Below, in pieces: positions 1-8,700 of a DNA stretch of 41,377 nt (position 1 is the stretch's first letter; the number at the start of each line of letters is the position of its first letter). The DNA lies in assembly GCA_947164985.1 (NCBI GenBank), contig CAMUYI010000003.1, positions 1 through 41,377 on the forward strand. Direction: 5' to 3'. The translations under genes and the position numbers were made by a program. Under the pieces are notes generated by a model, which did no database searches, was not told the DNA's origin, and was given only the letters and a program-made list of their open reading frames with translations. This stretch comes from an uncultured Bacteroidales bacterium. Its GTDB lineage: Bacteria > Bacteroidota > Bacteroidia > Bacteroidales > Paludibacteraceae.

Positions 1-52
1 ATCTCAAATAAAATAGATTTAATAATCCGTCCAACTTTTTGGGGTCACATCA

Positions 53-171
53 AAATAAGGAATCCTCCGAAGGTACAGTCGCACATTTGTGCGAATAACA
101 AGGCTTTGTAGCACAAAATCCAAATAAATTTACATTTTATTACTCAAATCCTTGCATATTCCAAATATTTG
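53..171. repeat. 119-bp direct repeat, copy 1 (upstream, decayed promoter)
   Basis: This copy matches bases 196-314 almost base for base, at a constant offset of 143. Each copy contains the palindrome CGCACATTTGTGCG (80-93 here). Copy 1 runs into a perfect 18-bp palindrome, ATTCCAAATATTTGGAAT (158-175), which copy 2 has lost. A -33-like TTG lies at 152-154, but the matching -7 position reads TACTTCGG (177-184) with spacing 22 instead of 20, so copy 1 probably lacks a working promoter. Confidence 0.9.
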
Positions 172-195
172 GAATGTACTTCGGCACGCCCTTAC

Positions 196-314
196 AAATA
201 AGGAATCCTCCGAAGGTACAGTCGCACATTTGTGCGAATAACAAGGCTTTGTAGCACAAAATCCAAATAAATTTGCATTTTATTACTCAAATCCTTGCAT
301 ATTCCAAATATTTG
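196..314. repeat. 119-bp direct repeat, copy 2 (leader of the HEPN/MNT operon)
   Basis: This is the second copy of the repeat at 53-171. It keeps the palindrome CGCACATTTGTGCG (223-236), a plausible operator for an autoregulated toxin-antitoxin locus (inference). It leads directly into an intact promoter at 295-325 and the HEPN start codon at 349. Confidence 0.9.
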
Positions 315-325
315 TTGTACTTTTG
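295..325 (+). promoter_or_regulatory. Bacteroidetes-type promoter of the HEPN/MNT operon
   Basis: TTG at 295-297 and TACTTTTG at 318-325, separated by 20 bases, fit the TTG/TAnnTTTG consensus of the Bacteroidetes primary sigma factor. The HEPN start codon lies 23 bases downstream. The -33 part belongs to the 119-bp repeat. Confidence 0.8.
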
Positions 326-348
326 CAGCGCAAAAGTTTAAATAACAA

Positions 349-735
349 ATGGATAAAGTAAAGTATTGGTTGGATTTGGCGGATTACGACTATGCTACGA
401 CAGGTGATTTGATGAGATCGAAACGATGGATTTATGTGGCATTTATGTGCCATCAATCTATTGAAAAAGCGATCAAAGCTTATCATACGCAGAAATTGCC
501 GTCAGAGACTCCTCCTTATATTCATAACCTTACTCGTTTGGCTCAAAAGTCAAGTTTATACGATTTGATGGATGAAGATCAGCGCATGTTCTTGGATGCT
601 ATGACTCCAATGAATATAGAGGCACGTTATCCGGAGTACAAATCTCTTTTAGCATCCAGCTTAAACGAAAAAGTATGTAAGGATATGTTAGAAAAAACGA
701 ATGTACTATTATCATGGATAAAGAGCAAGTTATAA
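349..735 (+). CDS. HEPN-domain protein (toxin-like partner of a HEPN/MNT pair)
   Basis: A 128-aa, all-helical protein of the HEPN family (PF05168-like). What shows this: an N-terminal helix starting KVKYWLDLADYDYATTGDLM, the typical helix FMCHQSIEKAIKAYH around residues 43-57, the HNLTRLAQ segment, and the ARYPEYK motif near residues 92-98, which is characteristic of HEPN proteins paired with MNT nucleotidyltransferases. In characterised HepT/MntA pairs the HEPN protein is an RNase toxin silenced when MNT adds AMP to it. I do not see the canonical Rx4-6H ribonuclease motif, so catalytic RNase activity is uncertain. The gene overlaps the MNT gene by 22 bases, which implies translational coupling. 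The ATG at 349 sits just after a good promoter. The pairing is sure; the toxin role is inferred. Confidence 0.9.
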   Translation: MDKVKYWLDLADYDYATTGDLMRSKRWIYVAFMCHQSIEKAIKAYHTQKLPSETPPYIHNLTRLAQKSSLYDLMDEDQRMFLDAMTPMNIEARYPEYKSLLASSLNEKVCKDMLEKTNVLLSWIKSKL

Positions 736-1010
736 ATATAGTGCGCGCATACAAGGAGGCGATAGCCCCCAAATATAAGAATGCTAAAGTTTATCTTTAT
801 GGTTCTTATAGTAAGGGAACAGCTACAGCAGATAGCGATATAGATGTAGCTGTGATTGTTCCGCGTCTACAAGGTGATTGGTTCTCCATAGTTCCTCCGT
901 TATGGACTAAGGCTCGTCAAGTGAGTTCATTAATCGAGCCGGTTATTATGGAAGACGGAGAGCATTCTCCGCTATATGACGACATAATGCGAACAGGTGT
1001 AGCAATTTAA
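714..1010 (+). CDS. MNT-type nucleotidyltransferase, antitoxin-like partner of the HEPN protein
   Basis: A 98-aa minimal nucleotidyltransferase of the pol-beta superfamily. The signature GSYSKGTATADSDIDVAV (about residues 30-47) contains the GS motif and the metal-binding D-x-D pair that define the family. In studied systems of this type (MntA) the enzyme transfers AMP or a similar group onto the HEPN partner and neutralises it. The length is normal for a stand-alone MNT protein. It starts inside the 3' end of the HEPN gene, the usual arrangement for this toxin-antitoxin type. It ends 20 bases before a strong terminator. Family assignment is firm; the target and the nucleotide used cannot be read from the sequence. 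Confidence 0.92.
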   Translation: MDKEQVINIVRAYKEAIAPKYKNAKVYLYGSYSKGTATADSDIDVAVIVPRLQGDWFSIVPPLWTKARQVSSLIEPVIMEDGEHSPLYDDIMRTGVAI

Positions 1011-1030
1011 AAGAATTAGTAATAATTTAT

Positions 1031-1068
1031 AAGCGGTAATATCAGTATCAAGGTATTACCGCTTTTTT
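1031..1068 (+). terminator. Rho-independent terminator of the HEPN/MNT operon
   Basis: A perfect 11-bp stem (AAGCGGTAATA at 1031-1041 with TATTACCGCTT at 1054-1064) with a 12-base loop is followed by a T run ending at 1068. The same hairpin occurs after the second toxin-antitoxin pair. Confidence 0.9.
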
Positions 1069-1124
1069 GTGCGTGGCGGTAAACGAAGTGAAAAGGGAAC
1101 AGGCTGAGTGAAAAGGACTAAGCT
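1031..1124. repeat. ~94-bp repeat behind toxin-antitoxin pair 1
   Basis: The terminator hairpin plus about 56 further bases recur at 1855-1949 with one single-base insertion and a few substitutions. The conserved part beyond the hairpin includes AAAAGGGAACAGGCTGAGTG and ends at GGACTAAGCT. Part of the stem (CGGTAATATCAGTAT, 1034-1048) also recurs inverted at 1172-1186. Confidence 0.92.
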
Positions 1125-1224
1125 ACATAGCCCGGCCTCAGGGCTTAAAAGAGAGGCAAAAGATCTTTGACATACTGATATTACCGTAAAAAAGCAAAAA
1201 AGGAAAGTTTTTTTGCGCAAAAAC

Positions 1225-1255
1225 TTGCATATGTCGTGGAAATGTTGTAATTTTG
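1225..1255 (+). promoter_or_regulatory. Bacteroidetes-type promoter of the RelE/ParE-type locus
   Basis: TTG at 1225-1227 and TAATTTTG at 1248-1255 have 20 bases between them. The antitoxin start codon is 28 bases downstream. Confidence 0.82.
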
Positions 1256-1283
1256 CGAACAAAATCGCAAAAGTATAACAACT

Positions 1284-1523
1284 ATGGCACAAGAAACATT
1301 AGACAGCCTTATTCAGGTAATGTTCACGCTCTCGCTCCCGGAACAGGAGAAGGTGATTGAACGCATGCAGGCCAATGTGCGTCGATTAAATGGAGAAGCA
1401 GTTGCTCCATATACGATGGAAGAGATTGATGCGCGTCTCGATGAGTCGGAGCGCGACATCGAGGAAGGACGTTATTACACGACCGAAGAAGTCTTCCATT
1501 CCCAATACGCCGAAGCAGTATGA
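1284..1523 (+). CDS. Antitoxin of a RelE/ParE-type toxin-antitoxin pair
   Basis: A 79-aa acidic protein. The first half is predicted helical (TLDSLIQVMFTLSLPEQEKV). The C-terminal part, EEIDARLDESERDIEEGR followed by a TTEEVF segment, resembles the toxin-wrapping region of short antitoxins found beside RelE/ParE toxins in Bacteroidetes. It precedes the toxin gene and overlaps it by four bases (ATGA at 1520-1523), the standard order and coupling. By analogy it should bind the toxin and repress its own promoter at 1225-1255. I cannot assign it to a named antitoxin family. The function rests mainly on the partner gene. Confidence 0.85.
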   Translation: MAQETLDSLIQVMFTLSLPEQEKVIERMQANVRRLNGEAVAPYTMEEIDARLDESERDIEEGRYYTTEEVFHSQYAEAV

Positions 1524-1834
1524 GATCGGTTTGGTCGGAACGTGCGAAAAAGTCCTTGCACATTGTTGAGGACTATATATTGCGTGAGTTTGGCGAGAAA
1601 AAGCGCGCAGAGTTTATGGCAGAAGCTGAGAAGGTGGCTCTTCAATTGGAGATTTACCCAACGATGGGAAAGGAAGAACCTCTGTTGGCACATCGAAAAA
1701 AACTCTATCGTAGTTATGTGATCACGCGTTTGAGCAAGATGATTTATCATGTAGATGAGAAGCGAGAGTTGGTTGTTATTTCTGATGTTTGGGACACGAG
1801 GAGAGAGCCTAAAGCTGTAGCGAAAGGCTTGTAA
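1520..1834 (+). CDS. RelE/ParE-superfamily toxin
   Basis: A 104-aa basic protein with the RelE/ParE fold pattern: an N-terminal strand with W-S-E-R-A-K, a long helical region to about residue 50, then the strand series KKLYRSYVITRLSKMIYHVD and ELVVISDVWDTRREP. The terminal VWDTRREP is the hallmark C-terminal strand of ParE/RelE toxins. Members either cleave ribosome-bound mRNA (RelE) or poison gyrase (ParE); the sequence does not decide which. The start overlaps the antitoxin stop as ATGA. A terminator follows 20 bases after the stop. Confidence 0.9.
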   Translation: MRSVWSERAKKSLHIVEDYILREFGEKKRAEFMAEAEKVALQLEIYPTMGKEEPLLAHRKKLYRSYVITRLSKMIYHVDEKRELVVISDVWDTRREPKAVAKGL

Positions 1835-1854
1835 CAGAAGAACAATAAGATTTT

Positions 1855-1893
1855 AAGCGGTAATATCAGTAATCAAGGTATTACCGCTTTTTT
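1855..1893 (+). terminator. Rho-independent terminator of the RelE/ParE-type locus
   Basis: The same 11-bp stem as the terminator at 1031-1068 (AAGCGGTAATA at 1855-1865, TATTACCGCTT at 1879-1889) has a 13-base loop and a T run to 1893. Confidence 0.9.
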
Positions 1894-1949
1894 GTGCGTG
1901 GCGGTGAACGAAGTAAAAAGGGAACAGGCTGAGTGAAAAGGACTAAGCT
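1855..1949. repeat. ~95-bp repeat behind toxin-antitoxin pair 2
   Basis: Second copy of the element at 1031-1124, in the same orientation and in the same position relative to the preceding toxin-antitoxin pair. Confidence 0.92.
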
Positions 1950-2042
1950 GAGATTAGTCCAAAATGACCAAAAATGATCCAAAAAGAAGGAGAGAATGAC
2001 GCTATGTCGCTATTGAAAATGGGTAAAATGGATGAGACGGAT

Positions 2043-2124
2043 GAAACTTTGATACTTTGGAATTTCTTTGTAAATGGCTGTAAGTAAGCACATTGAGGCG
2101 AAAGTACCAAAGTTCCAAAGTTTC
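2043..2124. repeat. Imperfect 18-bp inverted repeat
   Basis: Bases 2043-2060 (GAAACTTTGATACTTTGG) pair with 2107-2124 with two mismatches; nine bases at the outer ends (GAAACTTTG/CAAAGTTTC) are perfect. No function is recognised. Confidence 0.7.
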
Positions 2125-2351
2125 ACGCAAAAAATGAAATGGGTGAATAAAATGGGTGATGAGATAGATGAAGTTGTGGAGACGAAAGGAGAATAGCCAG
2201 GAAATAAGTAGTTAATATCCAGGTAATAACCAGCTCCAACCATAACGAAAGTTCAGAAAGTGCAAAGCAAATGTTATAACCCCAAAAAATAAAGGAAAAC
2301 AAAAACCGAAAACGATAGAAGAAAACAAAAAAGAAAAATACAGAAAAAATC

Positions 2352-2467
2352 CTTTTGAATGTTTGGAACAAAGTTCCCGGTGTCCTACCTGCTAAAACTC
2401 CTCGCAAGTAAATTTTCGGATAGTTTTACCAGCCAAGTCCACACCCTGCGGGCAAAACATTCAAAAG
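2352..2467 (+). ncRNA. Candidate structured RNA or DNA element with nested stems
   Basis: A perfect 13-bp outer stem (CTTTTGAATGTTT at 2352-2364 with AAACATTCAAAAG at 2455-2467) encloses a small hairpin GGAAC-AAA-GTTCC (2365-2377). It also encloses a stem GGTGT/ACACC (2379-2383 with 2441-2445), and inside that an 11-position stem with one C-C mismatch (2389-2399 with 2422-2432). There is no T run, so it is not a plain terminator. It lies about 260 bases before the start of giant protein 1, so it could be a leader RNA, a small RNA or a mobile-element end. I do not recognise it as a known family. Confidence 0.5.
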
Positions 2468-2726
2468 CAAAAATACCAAAAATATATTTTTCTTTAAAGC
2501 CGAAAACAAAAATGCAGGTAGAATCCGGAAGCAAAGGAAGGACAGAAATAGACCGGCATCAAATGCCGGGGTAATGGACGAAGGAGAAAAGACAAAGATA
2601 GAAAAATTTGGGTATAAGTCATTGGGTTGACGACCTATACTCACACCACACCTTATGAATAACCCGCGTACACACGTACGCGTAAAATAGAAAACACAAT
2701 TAACAAACTTAAAGATATTTAACATC

Positions 2727-5700
2727 ATGAAAAATTTTAACTTTTTTGAGAAGCTATGGGAACATAGCCGAACCCTAAGACGAGTGGGGCTGGTACTCGT
2801 AATGTGTATAATCACCATAATACAAACATGGGCGGTGAATAGTGCGTTTACACCAGGAGAGATTCTGTATGTGAATGGCTATAGTGGCGGTAACGCGTGG
2901 GGAAGTAGTGCGTGTGTAAAAGCCGAATTTAGTAAAAACGGCTCAAATGCAAAAGAAGTAGATACGCATTGGATGTTTGATAAAGATGGTGGTAAATTAT
3001 TTTATATAATTGTTCCAGCAGACAGATCAGATTATAGTAAATTGCGTCTTCACCGTTATGCATCCAACTGTTCTACCAACTGGAACTTTAACGGGGACAT
3101 CCAGCAATCTAATCGAAGTAGTGATGCGTATAATACACTTTATTCCGATGGTACAGGAGATGCCAATTCCGGTTGGAAGTCTCCTGGAGAGACCTATAAG
3201 TTTGACTTATATGGTTCTACAAATGGTTGGGCTTCTGCGATAGGTACAATGGAGCATGTCGGAAATGGTAAGTTCTTTTATGGATTTACATTCACAGCCG
3301 CTGCGACGTCTTATAATTTTAAACTTTGTGACTCATGGAGTATCTGGTGGGGAGCTTCTTCGGATGGTAACGATGTAACTCTTTCTGGTTTGACGGTGGG
3401 AAAAGAGTATTATATCTATGCGACCATGGACTTAGCGACAAGCCTAAACTATAATAATGGCTCTAATCCTCGTTCTTCATTACAAGTCAAAGCATTGGAA
3501 GTCCACGAGCCGGGAGTATATGAATCGGCAAGCGGATATAATAAATCGCTGAAGACTTATAGTGGGTACGATTATGAAATATATCGCTATTCTAAGAACT
3601 CTTCTAATTGGTATATTTTTGCCGGTGAGAGTCTTACAACCAATACTTCTGACAAGCATTGCTTGTTGGAAATACCAGCATCTTCTGACTACGCAGCAAA
3701 AACTTTAGGTTGGATATTGCATAGGGGCGGAGTGTCTGGAAACACATCTTCTGCTTCTAGTACTGCAGGCGAATTTAGTGCTGTGGGATCTTCTCAGGCG
3801 ATGAAATGTTATCAAAATCCAGGAACATATGGACAAGGATATACTTTATTCGTTAAAGGATACGACAAATTCCATTTATGGGCTCAAGATAAAGATGTAT
3901 CAAAAAGTTACATCATTAAAGTATATGTAAACGGGTCAGATGTTACCGATAATAGCGCCGCATCTCTTACGATACGCGAGTATGCACTGGATCCGAGCGA
4001 AACATCTTTAATCCAGATTCAATGTCTTGGAACTACTTCTTCAAATACAGATATTTTATATGGTTTCTCGCTTCGTATACCTGGTGCAGAATGTTCCGCT
4101 ACACAACCTGGTGCGTTGAGTAAAGGTACTCTCAGTGGATGTTCGAGAACGATTACTGCTTCGGGTTCGGCAGCGACTAATAACACATGGTATTGGCAGT
4201 CTTCGGCAAGCGGGACAGACAAATCGGATGCGTATAGTTCCGGTAAGGCAATTACAGAAACCGGTACTTATTACCTGCGTTCGTTCTGTTCGGATGGTGC
4301 AGGCTGCTGGAGTGATGCTGTACAGGTAACAATTACGGCTGCCGACATGACTCCTGCTGCTCCAACGGCATTAGCAAAATCAAGTGTTACGGCAAAAGGT
4401 GTGACCTTGACGGTAACCGATGCCGCCAATACAAATGACTACGAGTTCTATGTAAACACAAGTAGTTCTGCACCTTCTGCCGGCACTTCTGCATCTTACA
4501 CATCTACCAGTAAGAGTGTGACTATCACAGATAAGTATGCAGGAACAACATTCTACGCATGGGCTCGTGCCAAATGCGGTTCGAATAAGAGTGCTTGGAC
4601 GGCACTTGGAGATGGCGGTACGTTTACTACTTCTACGGTAAGTGCAGCATATCACTTGACGAATGTATCAAAGACGAGTGGAGCGGAATCAGGAATCGGT
4701 GGTTCAACCTTTACTGCTGTGTTCTCAGCAAATACAGACTATTCGATGCCGACGCCGGTTGTTACCATTGGTGGAAATGCCGCAACCTCAGGAACGGACT
4801 ACACTTGGACGGAAGGAACGGGAACATTGACTATTGCAAAAGAGAAGATAACAGGAAATATTGATATAACGCTGAATTCTGCGGATGCAGCTCCGTCGAG
4901 TGCGGTAATCAGTGGTACGTACCATTACTTCCCCGGAGATAATATCTCTCTGACGTGTACTCCGACAGGCAATAATGGTCCGACAACCTACCAGTGGTAC
5001 AAGGGCGGCAAGGCCGATGGAAATGCAATAGACGGTGCGACGAGTGCAACCTATACGAAGAATAGTTGCGCATTTGCAGACGCGGGTTCGTACTATTGCA
5101 AGGTGACGTGTAATGAGACATCTATTTGGGCGAATACCAATAGTTACGAGAATTATGATGTTAAGATCCTGCGGTTGTATGTTAACGGTTCAAAGAGTGG
5201 TGAGCCTTATGGCAATGTGGATTTCACCAAAGTGGATGGTACAACAGCAACGGCATCTATTGCACTCGGTTCCGGCTGGACCTACGGCTTTAATATAGCT
5301 GATGGTTGCGGGCACTATTACGGAAATGCCGGCACGATGCAAGAGAATAACTGTACCAATTGGACCACCAATGTTAATGGTACAGACTGTGGTTTGACGA
5401 CAACGAATGCAGCTACCTATATCTTTACTATCAATTACTCAAGTCTGGAGGCAATCGTTACCTCTGTCACCTATCCTGTGGGTAATCAGGCAGCAGATAA
5501 AGTGATTTACTTCGATAACAACGATCGAGCATGGACGAATGTTTACTATCGTATTGGTAAGTCAACTCACAGCCAAGCGTCTGCGATGACGAAGGTTTAC
5601 GGAACGGCGAATCTGTATCAATTTACCACTACAGAGTATAATGGTTTCTCGGGTTGGCATATAGCTAATGCGACAGGTGACGTAGGCAACGGTAAGTCTA

Positions 5701-8700
5701 TCTATAAGACGGTAGATGGTACGCCTATCACAGAAGCGACAGCCCACGAAGGTGGTGCTGTAACCGAAAGTGCAATTACCGTTACTCCGACGACGAGTAA
5801 AGGCTACGGTGCGGACAAGGGAGTGAATGATAACTGTGAGTTCTTCAATTACACGATCACTACCGGCATGAAGACCGACCGTGTGACGATTACCGAGCCG
5901 AGCAATGGTACGATTACAGTCAATTATACGAATACGTCGAATGTGGCATCTACGTTGACCAGCGGTTATGCCGACTTGGCGCACACGGTGATCTTGACAT
6001 CGATTACGGCAGTTGCAGATGAAGGATATGATGCGAGTGCTATTACAATTAACGGCGGTGCTTATAGCGCGAACTATGTAGTCACCGGCGCAACCACCAT
6101 CGCTGCTTCCTTCACGCCGCATGTATATACGATTACCTTGAACAAGGGTGAACACGGATCTGCTAATCAGTCTGCCACAGTAGCATATCTTGCTGGTGAG
6201 TTGACCTCGATTACGCACGTGACTCCGAATACCGGATACACCCTCACGGGCTATTATGACGGTGAGACCAAAGTGCTCAATGCAAATGGTACATTCGCTG
6301 GAGCTAATGTAACGGGTTATATAACCGACAGCAAATGGACAAGGACATCGGATGCTACGTTGACCGCAAAGTGGACAGCAAAGACGACCACCATCACCAT
6401 CAATGCCAACACGGCTAATCATGGTAGCTCGACACCGGGTAATGTGACGGCTACTTTTGGCAGTGCGCTGCCATCGTTTACTGCGGCAAGCGGCGCAAGT
6501 GGTTGGAACTTAACCGGTTACTTTACTGCGCCTACCAGCGGCACAAAAGTTATCAATGCCGATGGTACGTTGGTTCGTAACACTACTTATGCAACGGATG
6601 AATCTACCCCGAAATGGAAATACGAAACCGCTACCTTGACCTTGTACCCGCAGTATGAGGAAGAAGCAGATGCTTGTTATGAGTTTACACCTGCCACAAG
6701 TGGATCAGCTCCGAGCAAAGGAGATGTTATTAATGGAACAGGAAGCGGCGGAACAATGGTGGCAGGAACAGGACAATCCTATACAGCTAATGGTCTTAAA
6801 TTTGAGTCCAGTGGTGATTACAGATATGTTACCGTAACTCTTGATAATAATCTTAAGGAAGGCTCTGTAATCGCAGTAACTATGTGGATGGATGGAACTT
6901 CAGAGAATAGAGGTTTGAATTTGCAAACGAGCGCTGGAACACAGAAAGCACAATGGAAATTTACAGCGGATTCGGAAAATCATCAATTCTCATATACTGT
7001 AGAGGCTGGCGATGGCTTAATTAATACTAATGTATTTAGATTAGCTCGTATCAATAATGTTTATTTAAAAACAGTTACTGTATCTAATTGCGGTGATGCA
7101 GTTTGCACCACTCCGGCTACTGCATTTGCAAATGGTGCATATACCGTAGGCGGTAGTGCTTTGGATTTGAGCACTTTGATTAGTGGTAAACAAGGAAGCG
7201 GTGCTATCACTTATACCGTAAAGAACGCTAACGGTACGGGTGCTGCTATTGACGGCTCGAACTTTACCGCTACCTCGGCAGGAACAGCTACCGTTACTGC
7301 AACCCAAGCGGCTGATGCTACCTATTGCGAGAAAGTGATGGATGCAACGATAACTGTTTCTGCGGCTCCGGCAGGTGGGGATTGTGATATGTACGTATGG
7401 TTCGCTGATCCTACCACTGATAATGGCGGAGCTGCTAATACAGACAAGTTTACTACCTATCCCACTGCTTCGACATCAAATATGACAGGCTCATTTACAA
7501 TAGATGAAGTGACTTATTCTGTTACGAAACGCCGTCAGGTAGGTTCAGGTAGTACGATAGCTGCATTTACAGTGCCGGCAAACCATACTGGTATCTATTA
7601 TGCTATTATTGGATCTACAGGTACTGGCACAAGAACCATATATTTAAAGCAAGGAGAAACTACCATACAAACGATGACAGATGCAGTAGCAGGTAGTTCG
7701 TCGACAGGAAGCAATGTGACTATAGAAAATATAGCCCCGGGTTCGTATACTATTACGGCAAACAATGGTACTAATGTCGGATTCATGGGGGTGAAACTAT
7801 GTGACGTAGAGGCATGCTCTGCTCCTACAATAACAGTGCAACCTACTAATTCCGCTGATAAGACATTAGGAGAAACAGTCTCATTCTCCTTAACGGCTAC
7901 AGGCGCAGACAGTTATCAATGGTACCGTTGTAACAGCAGCGGCGATGAGATGGTAGTATTGTCCGGCGAGACGGCTAGCAGCCTCTCTTTCACAGCTGCA
8001 ATTACCGGAACGGCTTACTATCGCTGCCGTGCATTGAAGGATTGCGGTATGTCAGTACTTTCAAATGTGGTTTCTGTTTCCGTAACTCCGATCGAGTTCA
8101 CCATTCATTACACAGCTGGTGTAGAAAGTGGTACGACATATACGACGGAAACCTTTACTGCAAGCAAGGAGGTTAATGATGCAGTAGAGACCTATATCGC
8201 AGAGAGTAGTTTGAGTAAATATACCTTTACCGGAGTTACTTTCCCCGCGGGAGCTAATGGACAGATGTCTAACCAGATTAGTATGCCAGCTGAATATGAT
8301 GCAAACAAATATGTATCCTTTACCTTTGATGTAGCATCGAACTATCAAATCCAATTGACTAATATCGATTTGCAAGTCAGATCAAGCGCAAACACGGCTG
8401 AGAACCAGAACTTCAAGATAGTTATTTCCGATGCATATGGACATTTGTACACCAAAGAATCGCTCTCTGTGGCAGACCAATCGGATAAGGTTCAGATAGG
8501 AGGCGATATTGATGATGCTACCCATTTTGTCGGAACGGTAACGGTAAAACTTTATGGGTGGACATCTGATGGCAAGGCATATCGAATCAATAAAGATATC
8601 TATCTCACCGGTACCGTTTCTTCTCTGCCGGCGCCGACGGCATCGTGGACGGCGTGCCCTGCTTCGGCTACGGTAGGCGACGTCGGCGGTAAGACATACA

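Larger units (their letters stand above)
1950..2726. other. 777-bp non-coding region upstream of giant protein 1
   Basis: I see no convincing gene here; the short open frames lack recognisable protein features. The region is A-rich on the plus strand in its middle and holds several inverted repeats: 2043-2124, the complex structure at 2352-2467, and perfect hairpins at 2553-2569 (CCGGCAT/ATGCCGG) and 2665-2682 (CGCGTAC/GTACGCG). A short GACGCTATGTCGCTAT motif at 1998-2013 resembles the octamers at 21442-21473. No TTG/TAnnTTTG promoter with correct spacing was found for the downstream gene, so its transcription start is unknown. Confidence 0.7.

Noticed and set aside
1..52. Possible insertion-sequence end (CCAACTTTTTGGGGTCAC)
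   Set aside because: It reminded me of transposon ends in Bacteroidales, but there is no transposase, no second end and no target duplication inside the window.
53..314. CRISPR-like repeat
   Set aside because: There are only two copies, each 119 bp long and 24 bases apart, with no spacer series and no cas genes.
1031..1949. Integron attC sites behind the toxin-antitoxin pairs
   Set aside because: The elements lie after each gene pair as attC sites would, but I could not find the GTTRRRY/RYYYAAC core pair, and the hairpin is fully explained as a terminator.
2359..2574. Short plus-strand open frame in the leader of giant gene 1
   Set aside because: It runs through the nested-stem structure, has a Lys/Ser-rich random composition and no ribosome binding or family signature.
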